Made by a program: the position numbers and the translations under genes
In this document: one piece after another, positions 51,649 to 61,545 of the stretch
Numbering within the stretch: position 1 is the first letter of the stretch
How the letters are laid out: each line of letters starts with the position of its first letter
Assembly: GCF_004337365.2 (NCBI RefSeq)
Contig: NZ_CP044016.1
Span: 1,736,001-1,800,000, forward strand
Direction of reading: 5' to 3'
Length of the DNA: 64,000 nt
Source: Rhizosphaericola mali
GTDB taxonomy: Bacteria > Bacteroidota > Bacteroidia > Chitinophagales > Chitinophagaceae
Notes under the pieces: model-generated
What the model saw: the letters and a program-made list of their open reading frames with translations, nothing else
Database searches by the model: none
What the model was told of the DNA's origin: nothing

Positions 51649-53196
51649 TTACCAACCAGGGTTTTGTGTAAGGCTTGGATTTACATCTAAATCATATTGA
51701 GGAATGGGTAATAAAGCATATTTACTTTGATAATTAGCAAATCCAGCGTCTCTAGTAGATAAGGATGTGCTTAAATCCCCCCAACGAACTAAATCTTCCC
51801 AACGATGTCCTTCTCCACTTAATTCTACAATTCGTTCATGTTTTAACTGATTTCTAAATGCATCTTGTGTCATTCCAGTAGACAGATTAGCAAGTCCAGC
51901 TCTATTTCTTACTTTATTAACGGAAGCGTAAGCATCAGTCGTTTTTCCTTGTTCGTTCAAGGCTTCTGCATAAAGTAATAAGATGTCGGCAAACCTTAAA
52001 TACCTATAATTATTTCCAGAGGCAAAATTTTCATAATCTTGAGTTCCGTCATTTAAAAATTTTCTAAAATACACAGTATGAGTTGTAGCAACGGCAATAG
52101 GATCACCAGTAACATTTTCATAGTTTCTAGAGTTAAATGTTTGCCCATAAACGAGCGTATAAGCAGGGCCTCTAACATCTGTTGAATCATATAGAAATGA
52201 GGCATCAACTCTTGGATCTCTGTTACCTGAAGTTGTTTTTTCCTTTAAAAATTCCCAAATACACCATCTCCTAGCCTGCCCATCTGTGAAACCAATCGGT
52301 CTAGGAGCAACGAAAGGTGGAAATGAAGAACCATAGTTTAATAAATCCGGATTTCCTGATGCATCGTCGTCGTGATCATTTGCCAGATTTGTTAAATTTT
52401 CTATTTCGAAAACCGATTCCGAATTGTTTTCTGTTGTTGATAGAAAATTATCTCTGTAATTCGAAACAAGACTATAAACACCAGCGCCGCTTCCAGTTAT
52501 AAACCAAGAAAATGCTTGCTCTGCTTGATTATATTGATGCATCTGCATGTATGTTTTACCTAACATTCCATAAGCAGCCCCTTGAGTCGCCCTTCCAAGA
52601 TTAGCTTGATTATAAGATTGAGGCAGAACCAGTGTTGCGTCAGAAAAATCTTTTACACATTGAGCATAGACATCAGCTTGAGAAGAAGTATTGGGTTTAT
52701 CATCAGCGGCAGAAGTTTTTAGCAGAATGGGGACATTCCCCCATAAAGTTCCTAAATAATAATAAAAAAAACCTCTTAAAAATTTCGCCTCACCAAGTAG
52801 TTGATTTCTTACAATACTATCCATTTCTATATTAGGTACATTATCTAAAACCTGATTTGCCCTATTAATCCCTACATAACAGTCTTGCCAAGTGGTTATT
52901 GTTTCCCATAAATTATAATCTGTTACATTAAAGACATCAAAATTATTGATTAATATACCATTAGGACTTGTACTAAATCCTTCATCAGATCGAATAATAG
53001 TTAGAAAAAATTGATTTCTTGCTAATCCAACTCTATGAAATGTACTATAAATTGAATTAATTCCAGACTGGGCATCATTAGCAGTTTTCCAAAATTTATC
53101 TATAGTTGGAGCATTGGGATTATCGATATCTAGATCATGTTTACATGAACTAAAAACAAAAAGTATTGAAAGAAAAAATATTGTTATTATTTTCAT
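51649..53196 (-). CDS. SusD/RagB-family outer-membrane lipoprotein
   Basis: 515 residues: lipobox FSSCKH (Cys19), SusD-like N-terminal helices (ILLGEAKFLRG type, here LLGEAKFLRGFFYYYLGTLW), and the SusD C-terminal end NPSLTQNPGW. It binds glycan at the cell surface for the SusC partner. It follows susC by 22 bases. Confidence 0.95.
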   Translation of the reverse strand: MKIITIFFLSILFVFSSCKHDLDIDNPNAPTIDKFWKTANDAQSGINSIYSTFHRVGLARNQFFLTIIRSDEGFSTSPNGILINNFDVFNVTDYNLWETITTWQDCYVGINRANQVLDNVPNIEMDSIVRNQLLGEAKFLRGFFYYYLGTLWGNVPILLKTSAADDKPNTSSQADVYAQCVKDFSDATLVLPQSYNQANLGRATQGAAYGMLGKTYMQMHQYNQAEQAFSWFITGSGAGVYSLVSNYRDNFLSTTENNSESVFEIENLTNLANDHDDDASGNPDLLNYGSSFPPFVAPRPIGFTDGQARRWCIWEFLKEKTTSGNRDPRVDASFLYDSTDVRGPAYTLVYGQTFNSRNYENVTGDPIAVATTHTVYFRKFLNDGTQDYENFASGNNYRYLRFADILLLYAEALNEQGKTTDAYASVNKVRNRAGLANLSTGMTQDAFRNQLKHERIVELSGEGHRWEDLVRWGDLSTSLSTRDAGFANYQSKYALLPIPQYDLDVNPSLTQNPGW

Positions 53197-53218
53197 CTTA
53201 ATTAATTTTATTAATTAT

Positions 53219-56200
53219 TTAAAACTCAAGATTGATTCCTAAAGAAAAAATTCGACTAGAAGGCCAGTATCCTCCATCAAAACCTCTTTGGCCAAGATTA
53301 CCATTTGCTACATCCGGATCCATTCCTTTATATTTTGTTATAGTGAATAAATTTTGAGCGCTTGCGGAAACTCTTAATGTTTTTAGACCAAGTCGGTTTA
53401 ACCAATTTGGCTCAAAACCATAGCCAATTTCAAAATTTCGAAGTCTAACATAGGAGCCGTTCTCTAACCACCTATCTGTCTGTGCCATATTATTGGCCGC
53501 TATAGATAAGTCAACTCCGTTATCAACGCCGAGTCTGGGATCAGATGTATTTGTATTGTCAGGAGTCCAAGGGCTTAAATCTCTTCTAAAATTTGTCAAT
53601 TGATAACCATCTAATCCCGCACGAACGCCATTATAAATTTTATTACCAAAAATGCCTATAAATTGAACATTGACATTAAATCCTTTGTACGTACCATTAA
53701 ATTGCAATCCAGTTTGTAAAGTAGGCCAAGGGGAACCTTCAAATGCTCTATCCGCATTAGTAATCTGCCCATCTCCATTCAAATCTTTATATTTTATATC
53801 TCCGGGTTTAGCATTAGGTTGTATAACTACTCCAGCGACATTTTTATAATTGAGCACTTCTTCATAACTTTGAAATAATCCATCCGTTTGTATAACATAC
53901 CAGGCACCCATGGCATGACCCACTTGTGATCTTGCAAAGGTTGCAGACTCTAGATAATCTATAGCCTTGCCACTTGCATCTACACCTTGATCACCCACTG
54001 ATAGTACCGTATTTTTTATAGTGGTAAAATTTCCTGAAACATCCCATTTAAATGGTCCCGAATTATTTCTATAAGTAGCAGAAAACTCCACACCCGTATT
54101 GCGAATTGATCCACTATTTAAGAAGGGAGATCCACTTGTACCTAGATAATTAGCCAAAGGCACTTGTAGTAATACGTCTTTTGAGATGGATCTATACCAA
54201 TCGAAGGAAAAAGAAAGCCTATTATTTAAGATTGCTGCATCAAAACCAATATCACTTTGCTGTCTTTTTTCCCACCGAATATTGGGATTTAAAACAGCAG
54301 CTCTATATTGCCCCAAATTAGCAATTTGAGGCTGCCCATAAATACCTCTAGCGGTACTACTGACTAGACCCAAATAATCCCAAGAACCAAGAGCATCACT
54401 AAATCCTAATTTACCATAGGAGCCTCTCAATTTTAAATCACTTATCCAATCTACATTAAAGAATTTCTCTTTCGAAATACGCCAAGCAGCGGCCATAGAT
54501 GGAAAATAGCCTGTTCTATGACTAGGCGCAAATCTTGAAGACTTATCAATACGCCCCGTTAAGGTTAATAAATATTTATCATTGTAAGTATAATTTATCC
54601 TACTAAGCCAACCATGATTTCTCCATTCTGAAGTTGTCCCTCCGTTCACTGAGGCACTTCCTACGGCAGAACCTATAGTTGTATATAACGTTCCATCAAA
54701 ATTTTGTAAATTAGTTCTTGCTGCGGTGGTGTAATCTTGTTGCTGCGCAATACGTGAAAATCCTACCACACCATTTATACTATGTAATCCAAATCTTTTA
54801 TTAAAGTTTAATGTATGTTCTAACAATATATTTAAAAATCGCGCACGATTTTCAGAGACAAATGTCGGGGATGGCTGATTAGTATATCTCCACACTCCTG
54901 TATCCCTTACTTCTTTAGTGTAGTCATAACTTACTTCAAGCCCAGCATTAAATTTATAATCCAACCAATTTGTTAGTTTGAGACCAGCATAAACATTTCC
55001 AATTACTTTTCCATAGGCAATACTTATTTTATCCAAAGAAGCAGCTGCAAGATAATTGTTAGCATAAGAAGGATTATCAGTAGAGCCCATCCCCCAACCT
55101 TGAGGATTAGATGGATAATTGATTGGATCAGTATAAGATGGATCTTGTACTTTGATTGTAGGAAGCATCATAGATGTATTTGTAAATGCATTTACACCTC
55201 CACCAGGATATTTATTATTTGAGGCTGTTAATGTTAAATTTTCACCGAATGTTAAAATACCCTTTTTAACCTCAGAATTTATTCTAAAAGAAGCCCTATT
55301 AAAGGAATTCCCCACTACAGTTCCATCATTTTGATAATATCCACCAGAGATAAAATACTTAGATGTTGGAGATCCTCCTGAAACAGAAACATTATAATCT
55401 TGGTAACTACTTGCACGATAAACAGCTTTCTGCCAATCAACATCTATCGTATTATTTGCCAATTGTGAGCTCACAAAAGATGGCAAAGTAGCATTAGAAT
55501 TAGCATAAGCTTGAGATACTGTTTGTAAGTATTGTGGAGCATCCATTAATTTCATCTGACGAGGAATGGATTGCCTTCCATATTTTGCACTAAAAGCAAT
55601 TATTGGAGGTCCATTTTTTCCTTTTTTTGTAGTTATAATAACTACTCCATTTCCTGCTCTTGATCCATATATAGCAGCAGCAGATGCATCTTTAAGTATT
55701 TGTAGAGACTCAATATCATCAGGATTAATTGTAACATTTGCGTCTGAGAGCATACCATCGATAACATACAAAGGACTGGCATTAGAAAAACTACCGACAC
55801 CCCTAATTTCTATTAAGGAATTTTGACCCGGAGCGCCTCCATTTCTTACTGTTACTCCAGGAATTGTTCCTTGTATTGACTCTGCGATTGTTCCTGCTGA
55901 TATTTTTCGAGCATTATTCATATTTGCAACACCCGTTGCTCCAGTCAAATCCTTTTTTAGAACACTTTGATAACCAATTACAACAACTTCATTGAGGTCA
56001 GTGTGGGTAAAAGCCAATGTAATTATTATATCTTGCTGATCTGTTATAAATAGTTTTTTCTCTTCATGACCTATAGACCTTATTTCCAAAGAATCTCCAT
56101 CTGCTATTTGTATTTGAAAACGGCCACTATCATCAGAAATTACTTTTTGATTTTTTCCAATTATGTTAATTGTAGCAGCCGAGATCGGAGAACCACTATC

Positions 56201-56353
56201 TTCTATTATTTTCCCTTTTAATAATCTACTAGTTTGCTGACTATGAAGGGAATTAGTAATCATTAATAACGTACAAAAAAGTAATAATTGACCGTAAACT
56301 CTTTGCAGTAGGATAAGTCTCGATTTAGTAGAGCCGTTTTTCTTATATTTCAT
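53219..56353 (-). CDS. SusC/RagA TonB-dependent glycan transporter
   Basis: 1044 residues: signal peptide (about 20-40), carboxypeptidase-regulatory-like domain (LKGKIIEDSGSPISAATINI), TonB box region (VVVIGYQSVLKKDLTGA), plug (ISAGTIAESIQGTIPGVTVR) and a C-terminal barrel ending FSLGINLEF. No STN domain, unlike the SusC at 40820, which fits control by an HTCS and not by FecR/sigma. First gene of the PUL operon. Confidence 0.96.
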   Translation of the reverse strand: MKYKKNGSTKSRLILLQRVYGQLLLFCTLLMITNSLHSQQTSRLLKGKIIEDSGSPISAATINIIGKNQKVISDDSGRFQIQIADGDSLEIRSIGHEEKKLFITDQQDIIITLAFTHTDLNEVVVIGYQSVLKKDLTGATGVANMNNARKISAGTIAESIQGTIPGVTVRNGGAPGQNSLIEIRGVGSFSNASPLYVIDGMLSDANVTINPDDIESLQILKDASAAAIYGSRAGNGVVIITTKKGKNGPPIIAFSAKYGRQSIPRQMKLMDAPQYLQTVSQAYANSNATLPSFVSSQLANNTIDVDWQKAVYRASSYQDYNVSVSGGSPTSKYFISGGYYQNDGTVVGNSFNRASFRINSEVKKGILTFGENLTLTASNNKYPGGGVNAFTNTSMMLPTIKVQDPSYTDPINYPSNPQGWGMGSTDNPSYANNYLAAASLDKISIAYGKVIGNVYAGLKLTNWLDYKFNAGLEVSYDYTKEVRDTGVWRYTNQPSPTFVSENRARFLNILLEHTLNFNKRFGLHSINGVVGFSRIAQQQDYTTAARTNLQNFDGTLYTTIGSAVGSASVNGGTTSEWRNHGWLSRINYTYNDKYLLTLTGRIDKSSRFAPSHRTGYFPSMAAAWRISKEKFFNVDWISDLKLRGSYGKLGFSDALGSWDYLGLVSSTARGIYGQPQIANLGQYRAAVLNPNIRWEKRQQSDIGFDAAILNNRLSFSFDWYRSISKDVLLQVPLANYLGTSGSPFLNSGSIRNTGVEFSATYRNNSGPFKWDVSGNFTTIKNTVLSVGDQGVDASGKAIDYLESATFARSQVGHAMGAWYVIQTDGLFQSYEEVLNYKNVAGVVIQPNAKPGDIKYKDLNGDGQITNADRAFEGSPWPTLQTGLQFNGTYKGFNVNVQFIGIFGNKIYNGVRAGLDGYQLTNFRRDLSPWTPDNTNTSDPRLGVDNGVDLSIAANNMAQTDRWLENGSYVRLRNFEIGYGFEPNWLNRLGLKTLRVSASAQNLFTITKYKGMDPDVANGNLGQRGFDGGYWPSSRIFSLGINLEF

Positions 56354-56704
56354 ATGTGCAATTTTTATTTTAGTTAAGAATTTTATGAGTGTTAAATCAA
56401 AAATTTAACTTCTATTTTTTTTAAAAAATCATAAAACCGTACTATTACATTAATTCAAACAATCGTTAAGCAATTCCAGGCAACTTGGAAAACAACTATT
56501 TTGGTTGTTGCTGTGAATACAAAAGTCATTTTTTTTATGAAATAGTATTCAACATATTATTTCATACTTTCTACAATTTGTCTCAATTACAAAATCTAAC
56601 GCTTTATATTTATAAATGATTTTTGTAATATTGTAAACATTATAAACGATTGCAGATTTTTGAAAATATTACACAAAAAGATTACATTGGCATATCAACA
56701 ACTA
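56354..56704. other. Divergent control region between susC and the PUL sensor
   Basis: About 350 bases, AT-rich, between the divergent susC and sensor genes. It must hold both promoters and the binding site of the AraC-type regulator; I could not define them. An in-frame TTG start for the sensor at 56660 is the alternative to the ATG at 56705. Confidence 0.5.
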
Positions 56705-59700
56705 ATGAGCATCTTAAAAATCAATATATTTTATAAGATTTTCTTCTTGACATTCATACTTAGTCTATTTGGAAATAAAGGAATCTTTTCTCAATCCTAT
56801 TATTTCAAACACAATCAGGTAGAAAAGGGACTATCAAATAATACAGTTTTTTGTTGTATTCAAGATAAAGATGGATTTATCTGGATGGGTACAAAAGATG
56901 GCTTAAATAGGTACGATGGGAATGAGTTTAAGATTTATCATAATTTCACGTATAAAAATGGGCAAAGAGATAATTATATTAGAACACTTTATTTAGATAA
57001 TATTGGTATAATATATATTGGTACAAGGACTGGTGTTTTCAAATATCAAAAAGAAGATAATATTTTCACCCCGATTTTATTTACAGGTGAAGAAATCAAT
57101 GATTTAAAAAAAGATAGCGAAAATAATTTATGGATTATCTCTAATCATCAACTTTTTCGCATAAAGAACAAGACTATAAAACGATATAGTAATTTAGATC
57201 ACCTTGGCTTAACATCCCTATGTATAGACAAGCAAGGTGTAGTCTGGATAAGTACTGATATTGGCATATTAAAAAAATGGAATAGTTATAAAGATACCTT
57301 TGAAGATGTAGATTTATTTCCTAATAAGAATAATGCTAGTGATGCACATATTGAAAAACTATATACAGACTCTGATGGAAAAATATGGATAGGAACTGCA
57401 TCAAACGGAATTGTTAGATTTGATCCACAAACACATACAAAAACTACAATAGATTTTAAGGATGAATTGCTAAATCATATTTATGTTAGAGATTTCATAG
57501 AATACGACAAATATGAACTTTGGATTGCTACCGAATATGGAATAGTTATTTATAATACTCAAACCAAAAAATCTACACATTTATATCATATATATGGAAA
57601 CGATTATAGTTTAGCTAGTAATGCTATATACTGTCTATTAAAAGATGCAGAAGGCGGAGTATGGATAGGATCCTATTTTGGAGGGGTAGACTATTATAAC
57701 AAAAGGTACAGTTATTTTGAAAAATATTTTGTTCAAAGCCAATCTACTAATATTAGCGGAAATATAGTTAGAGAAATAGTTGCAGACTATAAAAATAATC
57801 TTTGGATTGGTACAGAAGATGGGGGCCTTAACAAATTAGATATTAACAACCATAATATTACTCAATTAAATCCGTCAAAAAACAAAACGAATCTTTCTTA
57901 TTTTAATATTCATGGCTTACTTCCTATTGGTAGCAAATTATATGTGGGTACATTTGAACACGGACTAGATGTATTAAATATTAATACTAATAAAATTTTA
58001 GAGCATTATAATGAGACCTATGGTCAAACATCTTTAATGAACAAGTTTTTTGTTTGCTTTGCTAAACTATCCGAAGAAAATATACTATGTGGTATGCGAT
58101 ATGGTTTATATATCTTTAATACAAAAACAAAAAAAATTAATCCAGTATCAGATAAATTACAAATGTTAATCACCTCAATATTAGTAATTGATCAAAATAA
58201 TATTTGGATAGGTACGTATGACAAAGGATTATATCACCTCAATATGAGCAACAAAGAAGTAAATCCAATATCTCTTAATCATACAGAAATAAAACAAACT
58301 TATATAGGAATTACCTCCTTAACAAAAGATAGCTTAGGCAATGTATGGGTCGGTACAGAAGGGGAAGGCATGTTCATTTTAAATTCCTCGAAATCTAATA
58401 TAAAGAATATCTCTCAAGAAAATGGATTACCAAGCAATTCTGTCTATAAAATCATCCTATATGACAACGAAAACATATGGCTATCAACAGCAAAGGGGTT
58501 AGTGAATTTAGATCCTAGAAATTATCATATAAAAAAGATTTATACTATGTCTGATGGATTATTAAGTGATCAATTTAACTACAATTCGGGACATAAAGCC
58601 GCTAATGGAAAACTATATTTTGGAAGTGTAAAAGGGCTAATAAGTTTTGATCCTAATAATATATTGAATACTAATTACCAAGCGCCAATACAGATAACTA
58701 ATATTTCTATAAATGGTCACGACATTCCCCATTCTAATAGTTTGGAAAAAAATAAAAGATGCAATGATTCTATTCTTTTAACACATCAAAACAATTCAAT
58801 TTCAATTAATTATTCCTCCCTAAGTTATATATCGCCCGAAAAAATAAACTATCGATATAAATTAATTGGAAGTAATAAAAATTGGCAATACTTGCGAACG
58901 AATCAAACAATCAATTTTAGTGCCTTACCAACTGGTAATTATATTTTTTATGTTCAGGCTACGTCAGACAATGCGAACTGGAACAATGCCATAGGGAAAC
59001 TTTATATACAAATATTACCTACCTTTTGGCAGAGTCCTATAGCGATAATTTTATATTTTCTTGTTTCTATCGCAATAATTGTAGTACTAATATTCTTTTA
59101 TCATATAAAAACAATCAAAAAGAATAATAAGAAGATAAAGGAAATGGAGCTACTAAAGGAAAAGGAAATATATGAGCGAAGAATAGATTTTTTGGTAAAA
59201 TTTGCCCATGAGATACGAACTCCTCTTACCTTGATTAAAGCGCCATTGGAAAAAATAAAAAGTCTTATAGCGAATCAACCAAAAGTGGAAAAGCAATTAC
59301 AAACAATGGAACGAAATACTGAACGAATTATATCCATAAGTAATGAATTATTAGACTTTCGCAAAGTCGAAGTCACTGGATATCAACTTCATCTGATAGA
59401 AATAAATATAGTTCCACTTATTGAATCAATAATTTCATCATTTTTCGAAATTGCAAAAGAAAGGAAAATAGAATTTTCTTTTAAAAAAAATCAAAACGCT
59501 TATATTATAAAAGCAGATAAAGAAGCAATTCAAAAAATTATTACAAACCTATTAGAAAATGCTATAAAATATAGTAATAGTATTGTAGAAATTAAATTGT
59601 ATAGTGATATTGAAAATAAAATCTATATCTCATTTAAAAATGATGGTGATAAAATACCTATTGATCAAGCAGAGAAAATATTTGAGCCATATTACAGACT

Positions 59701-59845
59701 CTCCAATAACAAGCATATAACTGGTACTGGATTGGGATTAGCTATATCAAAGTCTTTATCAATTTTACAAAAAGGACAATTAACATATGACACAAAGGAA
59801 CAAGTATTCAATATTTTTATATTAACCTTTCCATTAAGTATGTAA
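56705..59845 (+). CDS. HTCS-type PUL sensor, periplasmic propeller plus histidine kinase half
   Basis: 1046 residues from the ATG at 56705. Signal peptide (about 8-30), two seven-bladed Reg_prop propellers (repeated W.GT..GL.R units such as IWMGTKDGLNRYD), a Y_Y_Y domain (about 690-770), membrane helix AIILYFLVSIAIIVVLIFFY (about 779-800), HisKA with FAHEIRTPLTLIKAP (His near 834), N box LLENAIKYSNS, G2 box GTGLGLAISKSL. In normal HTCS proteins a receiver and AraC domain follow in the same polypeptide. Here the frame ends in TAA at 59843-59845, and the regulator starts 3 bases later in the same frame. Confidence 0.94.
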   Translation: MSILKINIFYKIFFLTFILSLFGNKGIFSQSYYFKHNQVEKGLSNNTVFCCIQDKDGFIWMGTKDGLNRYDGNEFKIYHNFTYKNGQRDNYIRTLYLDNIGIIYIGTRTGVFKYQKEDNIFTPILFTGEEINDLKKDSENNLWIISNHQLFRIKNKTIKRYSNLDHLGLTSLCIDKQGVVWISTDIGILKKWNSYKDTFEDVDLFPNKNNASDAHIEKLYTDSDGKIWIGTASNGIVRFDPQTHTKTTIDFKDELLNHIYVRDFIEYDKYELWIATEYGIVIYNTQTKKSTHLYHIYGNDYSLASNAIYCLLKDAEGGVWIGSYFGGVDYYNKRYSYFEKYFVQSQSTNISGNIVREIVADYKNNLWIGTEDGGLNKLDINNHNITQLNPSKNKTNLSYFNIHGLLPIGSKLYVGTFEHGLDVLNINTNKILEHYNETYGQTSLMNKFFVCFAKLSEENILCGMRYGLYIFNTKTKKINPVSDKLQMLITSILVIDQNNIWIGTYDKGLYHLNMSNKEVNPISLNHTEIKQTYIGITSLTKDSLGNVWVGTEGEGMFILNSSKSNIKNISQENGLPSNSVYKIILYDNENIWLSTAKGLVNLDPRNYHIKKIYTMSDGLLSDQFNYNSGHKAANGKLYFGSVKGLISFDPNNILNTNYQAPIQITNISINGHDIPHSNSLEKNKRCNDSILLTHQNNSISINYSSLSYISPEKINYRYKLIGSNKNWQYLRTNQTINFSALPTGNYIFYVQATSDNANWNNAIGKLYIQILPTFWQSPIAIILYFLVSIAIIVVLIFFYHIKTIKKNNKKIKEMELLKEKEIYERRIDFLVKFAHEIRTPLTLIKAPLEKIKSLIANQPKVEKQLQTMERNTERIISISNELLDFRKVEVTGYQLHLIEINIVPLIESIISSFFEIAKERKIEFSFKKNQNAYIIKADKEAIQKIITNLLENAIKYSNSIVEIKLYSDIENKIYISFKNDGDKIPIDQAEKIFEPYYRLSNNKHITGTGLGLAISKSLSILQKGQLTYDTKEQVFNIFILTFPLSM

Positions 59846-59848
59846 ATT

Positions 59849-60628
59849 ATGAACGAAAATGAAAATTTTATTTATGAATCAACTATTCTAATTGTTGATG
59901 ATAATGAAGAAATACTAGATTTTTTACAAGAAGATCTAAACGAATATTATAATACAATTTGCTCAAACACAGCATTGAAAGCACTCAATATTCTAGATAC
60001 AACATCTATCAATTTAATTATAAGTGATATAATGATGCCCGAAATGGATGGTTTTGAATTTTGTAAAATCATAAAATCAAATATGAATTATAGTCACATT
60101 CCTATTATATTACTAACCGCTAAAAATACTATCCAATCAAAAATTGAAGGCCTAGAATTAGGTGCAGATGCCTATATAGAAAAACCATTTTCTCCGAAAC
60201 ATTTACAAGTACAAATTGAAAATCTACTAGTAAATCGGATTAGAATAAAAAAATATTTTGCTTCTAGTCCGACATCAACGATTAACTCTATAGGACATAC
60301 GGCAGAAGATCAATTATTTTTGGATAAATTAAATAAAATCATACTTGAAAATATAGAAAATTTTGATTTCAATGTTAATGATATCGCAGAAAGTATTTTT
60401 ATGAGTAAATCTTCTTTATATCGAAAAATTAAAGGCATTTCTGATTTATCGCCAAATGAATTAATTAATATTACTAGGTTGAAAAAAGCGGCCGAATTGC
60501 TTCATAATAAACGATATACGATTAAAGAAATATCTGAAATGGTTGGTTTCAATTCGATCACCCATTTTGGTAGAAATTTTCAAAAGCAATTTGGAATGTC
60601 ACCAAGTAATTATCAAAAAGGAAATTGA
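59849..60628 (+). CDS. AraC-type response regulator, second half of the split HTCS
   Basis: 259 residues: receiver domain with Asp17/Asp18, phosphoacceptor Asp60 (LIISDIMMPEMDG), LLTAKN and the conserved Lys in IEKPFSP, then an AraC helix-turn-helix pair (NDIAESIFMSKSSLYRKIKG; ISEMVGFNSITHFGRNFQKQ). It is in the same frame as the kinase and separated by one TAA plus ATT. The start codon lies in what would be the linker. It activates the divergent PUL operon. Confidence 0.93.
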   Translation: MNENENFIYESTILIVDDNEEILDFLQEDLNEYYNTICSNTALKALNILDTTSINLIISDIMMPEMDGFEFCKIIKSNMNYSHIPIILLTAKNTIQSKIEGLELGADAYIEKPFSPKHLQVQIENLLVNRIRIKKYFASSPTSTINSIGHTAEDQLFLDKLNKIILENIENFDFNVNDIAESIFMSKSSLYRKIKGISDLSPNELINITRLKKAAELLHNKRYTIKEISEMVGFNSITHFGRNFQKQFGMSPSNYQKGN

Positions 60629-60992
60629 TAAAATTGTTACTATTATTTTATTTTCCTTTCATATATTTTAAAATAAACTATATTTTAATACTTTAAGTTA
60701 TACACACCTATCTTACAGTTTCATTAAATATGTTATCAAATTTAAATCTGTATTTATTGCAAATAATGTGATTATATTAGCACTATAGACTATATGACAG
60801 ACCTGCTATAAGTCTGATATTTTTTTAAAATAAAAATAGAATTCCAAGATTTGTTATTTACTAAAGAAGAAAAGATAACTAAACTATAATATAAAGAATA
60901 GAAAATATAAAAAGAATGAAATAATATTTGAATTAAAATGAACTATATTATATTAATTCTGTAGCTTTAATTATAATACCATATTTTCTAGG
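60629..60992. other. AT-rich spacer after the PUL regulator
   Basis: 364 bases, extremely AT-rich, with no gene and no clear terminator for the regulator gene. Confidence 0.5.
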
Positions 60993-61009
60993 TAGCAATT
61001 CGGTTAGTT
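60993..61009. repeat. Arm-type repeat 1 (TAGCAATTCGGTTAG)
   Basis: TAGCAATTCGGTTAGTT here is the first of three copies of an AATTCGGTTAG motif around the tRNA-end fragment; the other two are at 61188-61204 (direct) and 61222-61234 (inverted). Repeats arranged around a core are typical of integrase arm-binding sites. Confidence 0.65.
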
Positions 61010-61059
61010 AAAAAATAATACAGTTCTACTTCATTGAAATTCAACGATTAATTAATATA

Positions 61060-61083
61060 GTTCGAATCCCTTCCTCACCGCCA
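61060..61083 (+). other. tRNA 3'-end remnant (attachment-site core)
   Basis: 24 bases reading GTTCGAATCCCTTCCTCACC then GCCA: the T-loop, 3' T-stem strand, 3' acceptor strand, discriminator G and CCA of a tRNA. The 5' T-stem strand before it (TATAG) cannot pair with CCCTT, and no D-arm or anticodon arm is present, so it is not a tRNA gene. A seryl-type acceptor (5' GGTGAGG) would fit. This is the usual sequence of an att site left by an element that integrates in a tRNA gene. Confidence 0.8.
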
Positions 61084-61102
61084 GCAAGGAATTCAAACGA
61101 AT

Positions 61103-61140
61103 AAAAAACCGTGGTAAATCAATGATTATCACGGTTTTTT
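61103..61140 (+). terminator. Rho-independent terminator after the tRNA remnant
   Basis: AAAAAACCGTGGTAA (61103-61117) pairs with TTATCACGGTTTTTT (61126-61140) with one G-U pair and an 8-base loop, and ends in a T-run. Terminators in this position are expected after a tRNA gene. Confidence 0.8.
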
Positions 61141-61187
61141 ATTTTATTTCTAATCCGATTTAGCTCGAATAAATTCAAATAAAAAGA

Positions 61188-61234
61188 TAGCAATTCGGTT
61201 AGCACATATTTTCAATAAAATTGCTAACCGAATT
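61188..61234. repeat. Inverted arm-type repeats 2 and 3
   Basis: AATTCGGTTAGCA (61192-61204) and TGCTAACCGAATT (61222-61234) are a perfect 13-bp inverted repeat with a 17-base AT-rich spacer. Both share the sequence with repeat 1 at 60993. Located between the terminator and the integrase remnant. Confidence 0.75.
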
Positions 61235-61323
61235 AGGTCTAAACATTTGATATTTAACAAATTACCGAGTTGTTACTTTTAAAGTTATGATTATTTCATT
61301 TTTTAACTTTTTAATGTTTCATC

Positions 61324-61515
61324 ATGAACTTAAATCAAACCATTTCCATCAGATTTTGGCAAACAAAATCTAGAAATGCAAATGAATGTTCTTTAATTTA
61401 TGCCAGAATCACTATCAACGGTGATAGCATTGAAATTGGAATAACAGAATACCAGATATTTATTCAATTTAATAATGAGCAAATCAATGCAAATATTCTT
61501 TTTTGCATACAGTAA
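61324..61515 (+). pseudogene. Truncated tyrosine recombinase (arm-binding domain only)
   Basis: 63 codons: ISIRFWQTKSRNANECSLIY and ARITINGDSIEIGI match the N-terminal arm-type DNA-binding domain of Bacteroidetes tyrosine integrases. The catalytic domain is absent and the last residues (QIFIQFNNEQINANILFCIQ) no longer fit the family. It is directly next to the tRNA-derived att core and the arm repeats, as an element's own integrase would be. Confidence 0.72.
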
Positions 61516-61545
61516 ATTGCAAGTCCATATAAAAGGAAATAAAAC

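Noticed and set aside
61060-61083. Apparent tRNA gene
   Set aside because: Only the T-loop to CCA part is present; the 5' T-stem strand does not pair and no anticodon arm exists upstream, so it is listed as an att remnant.
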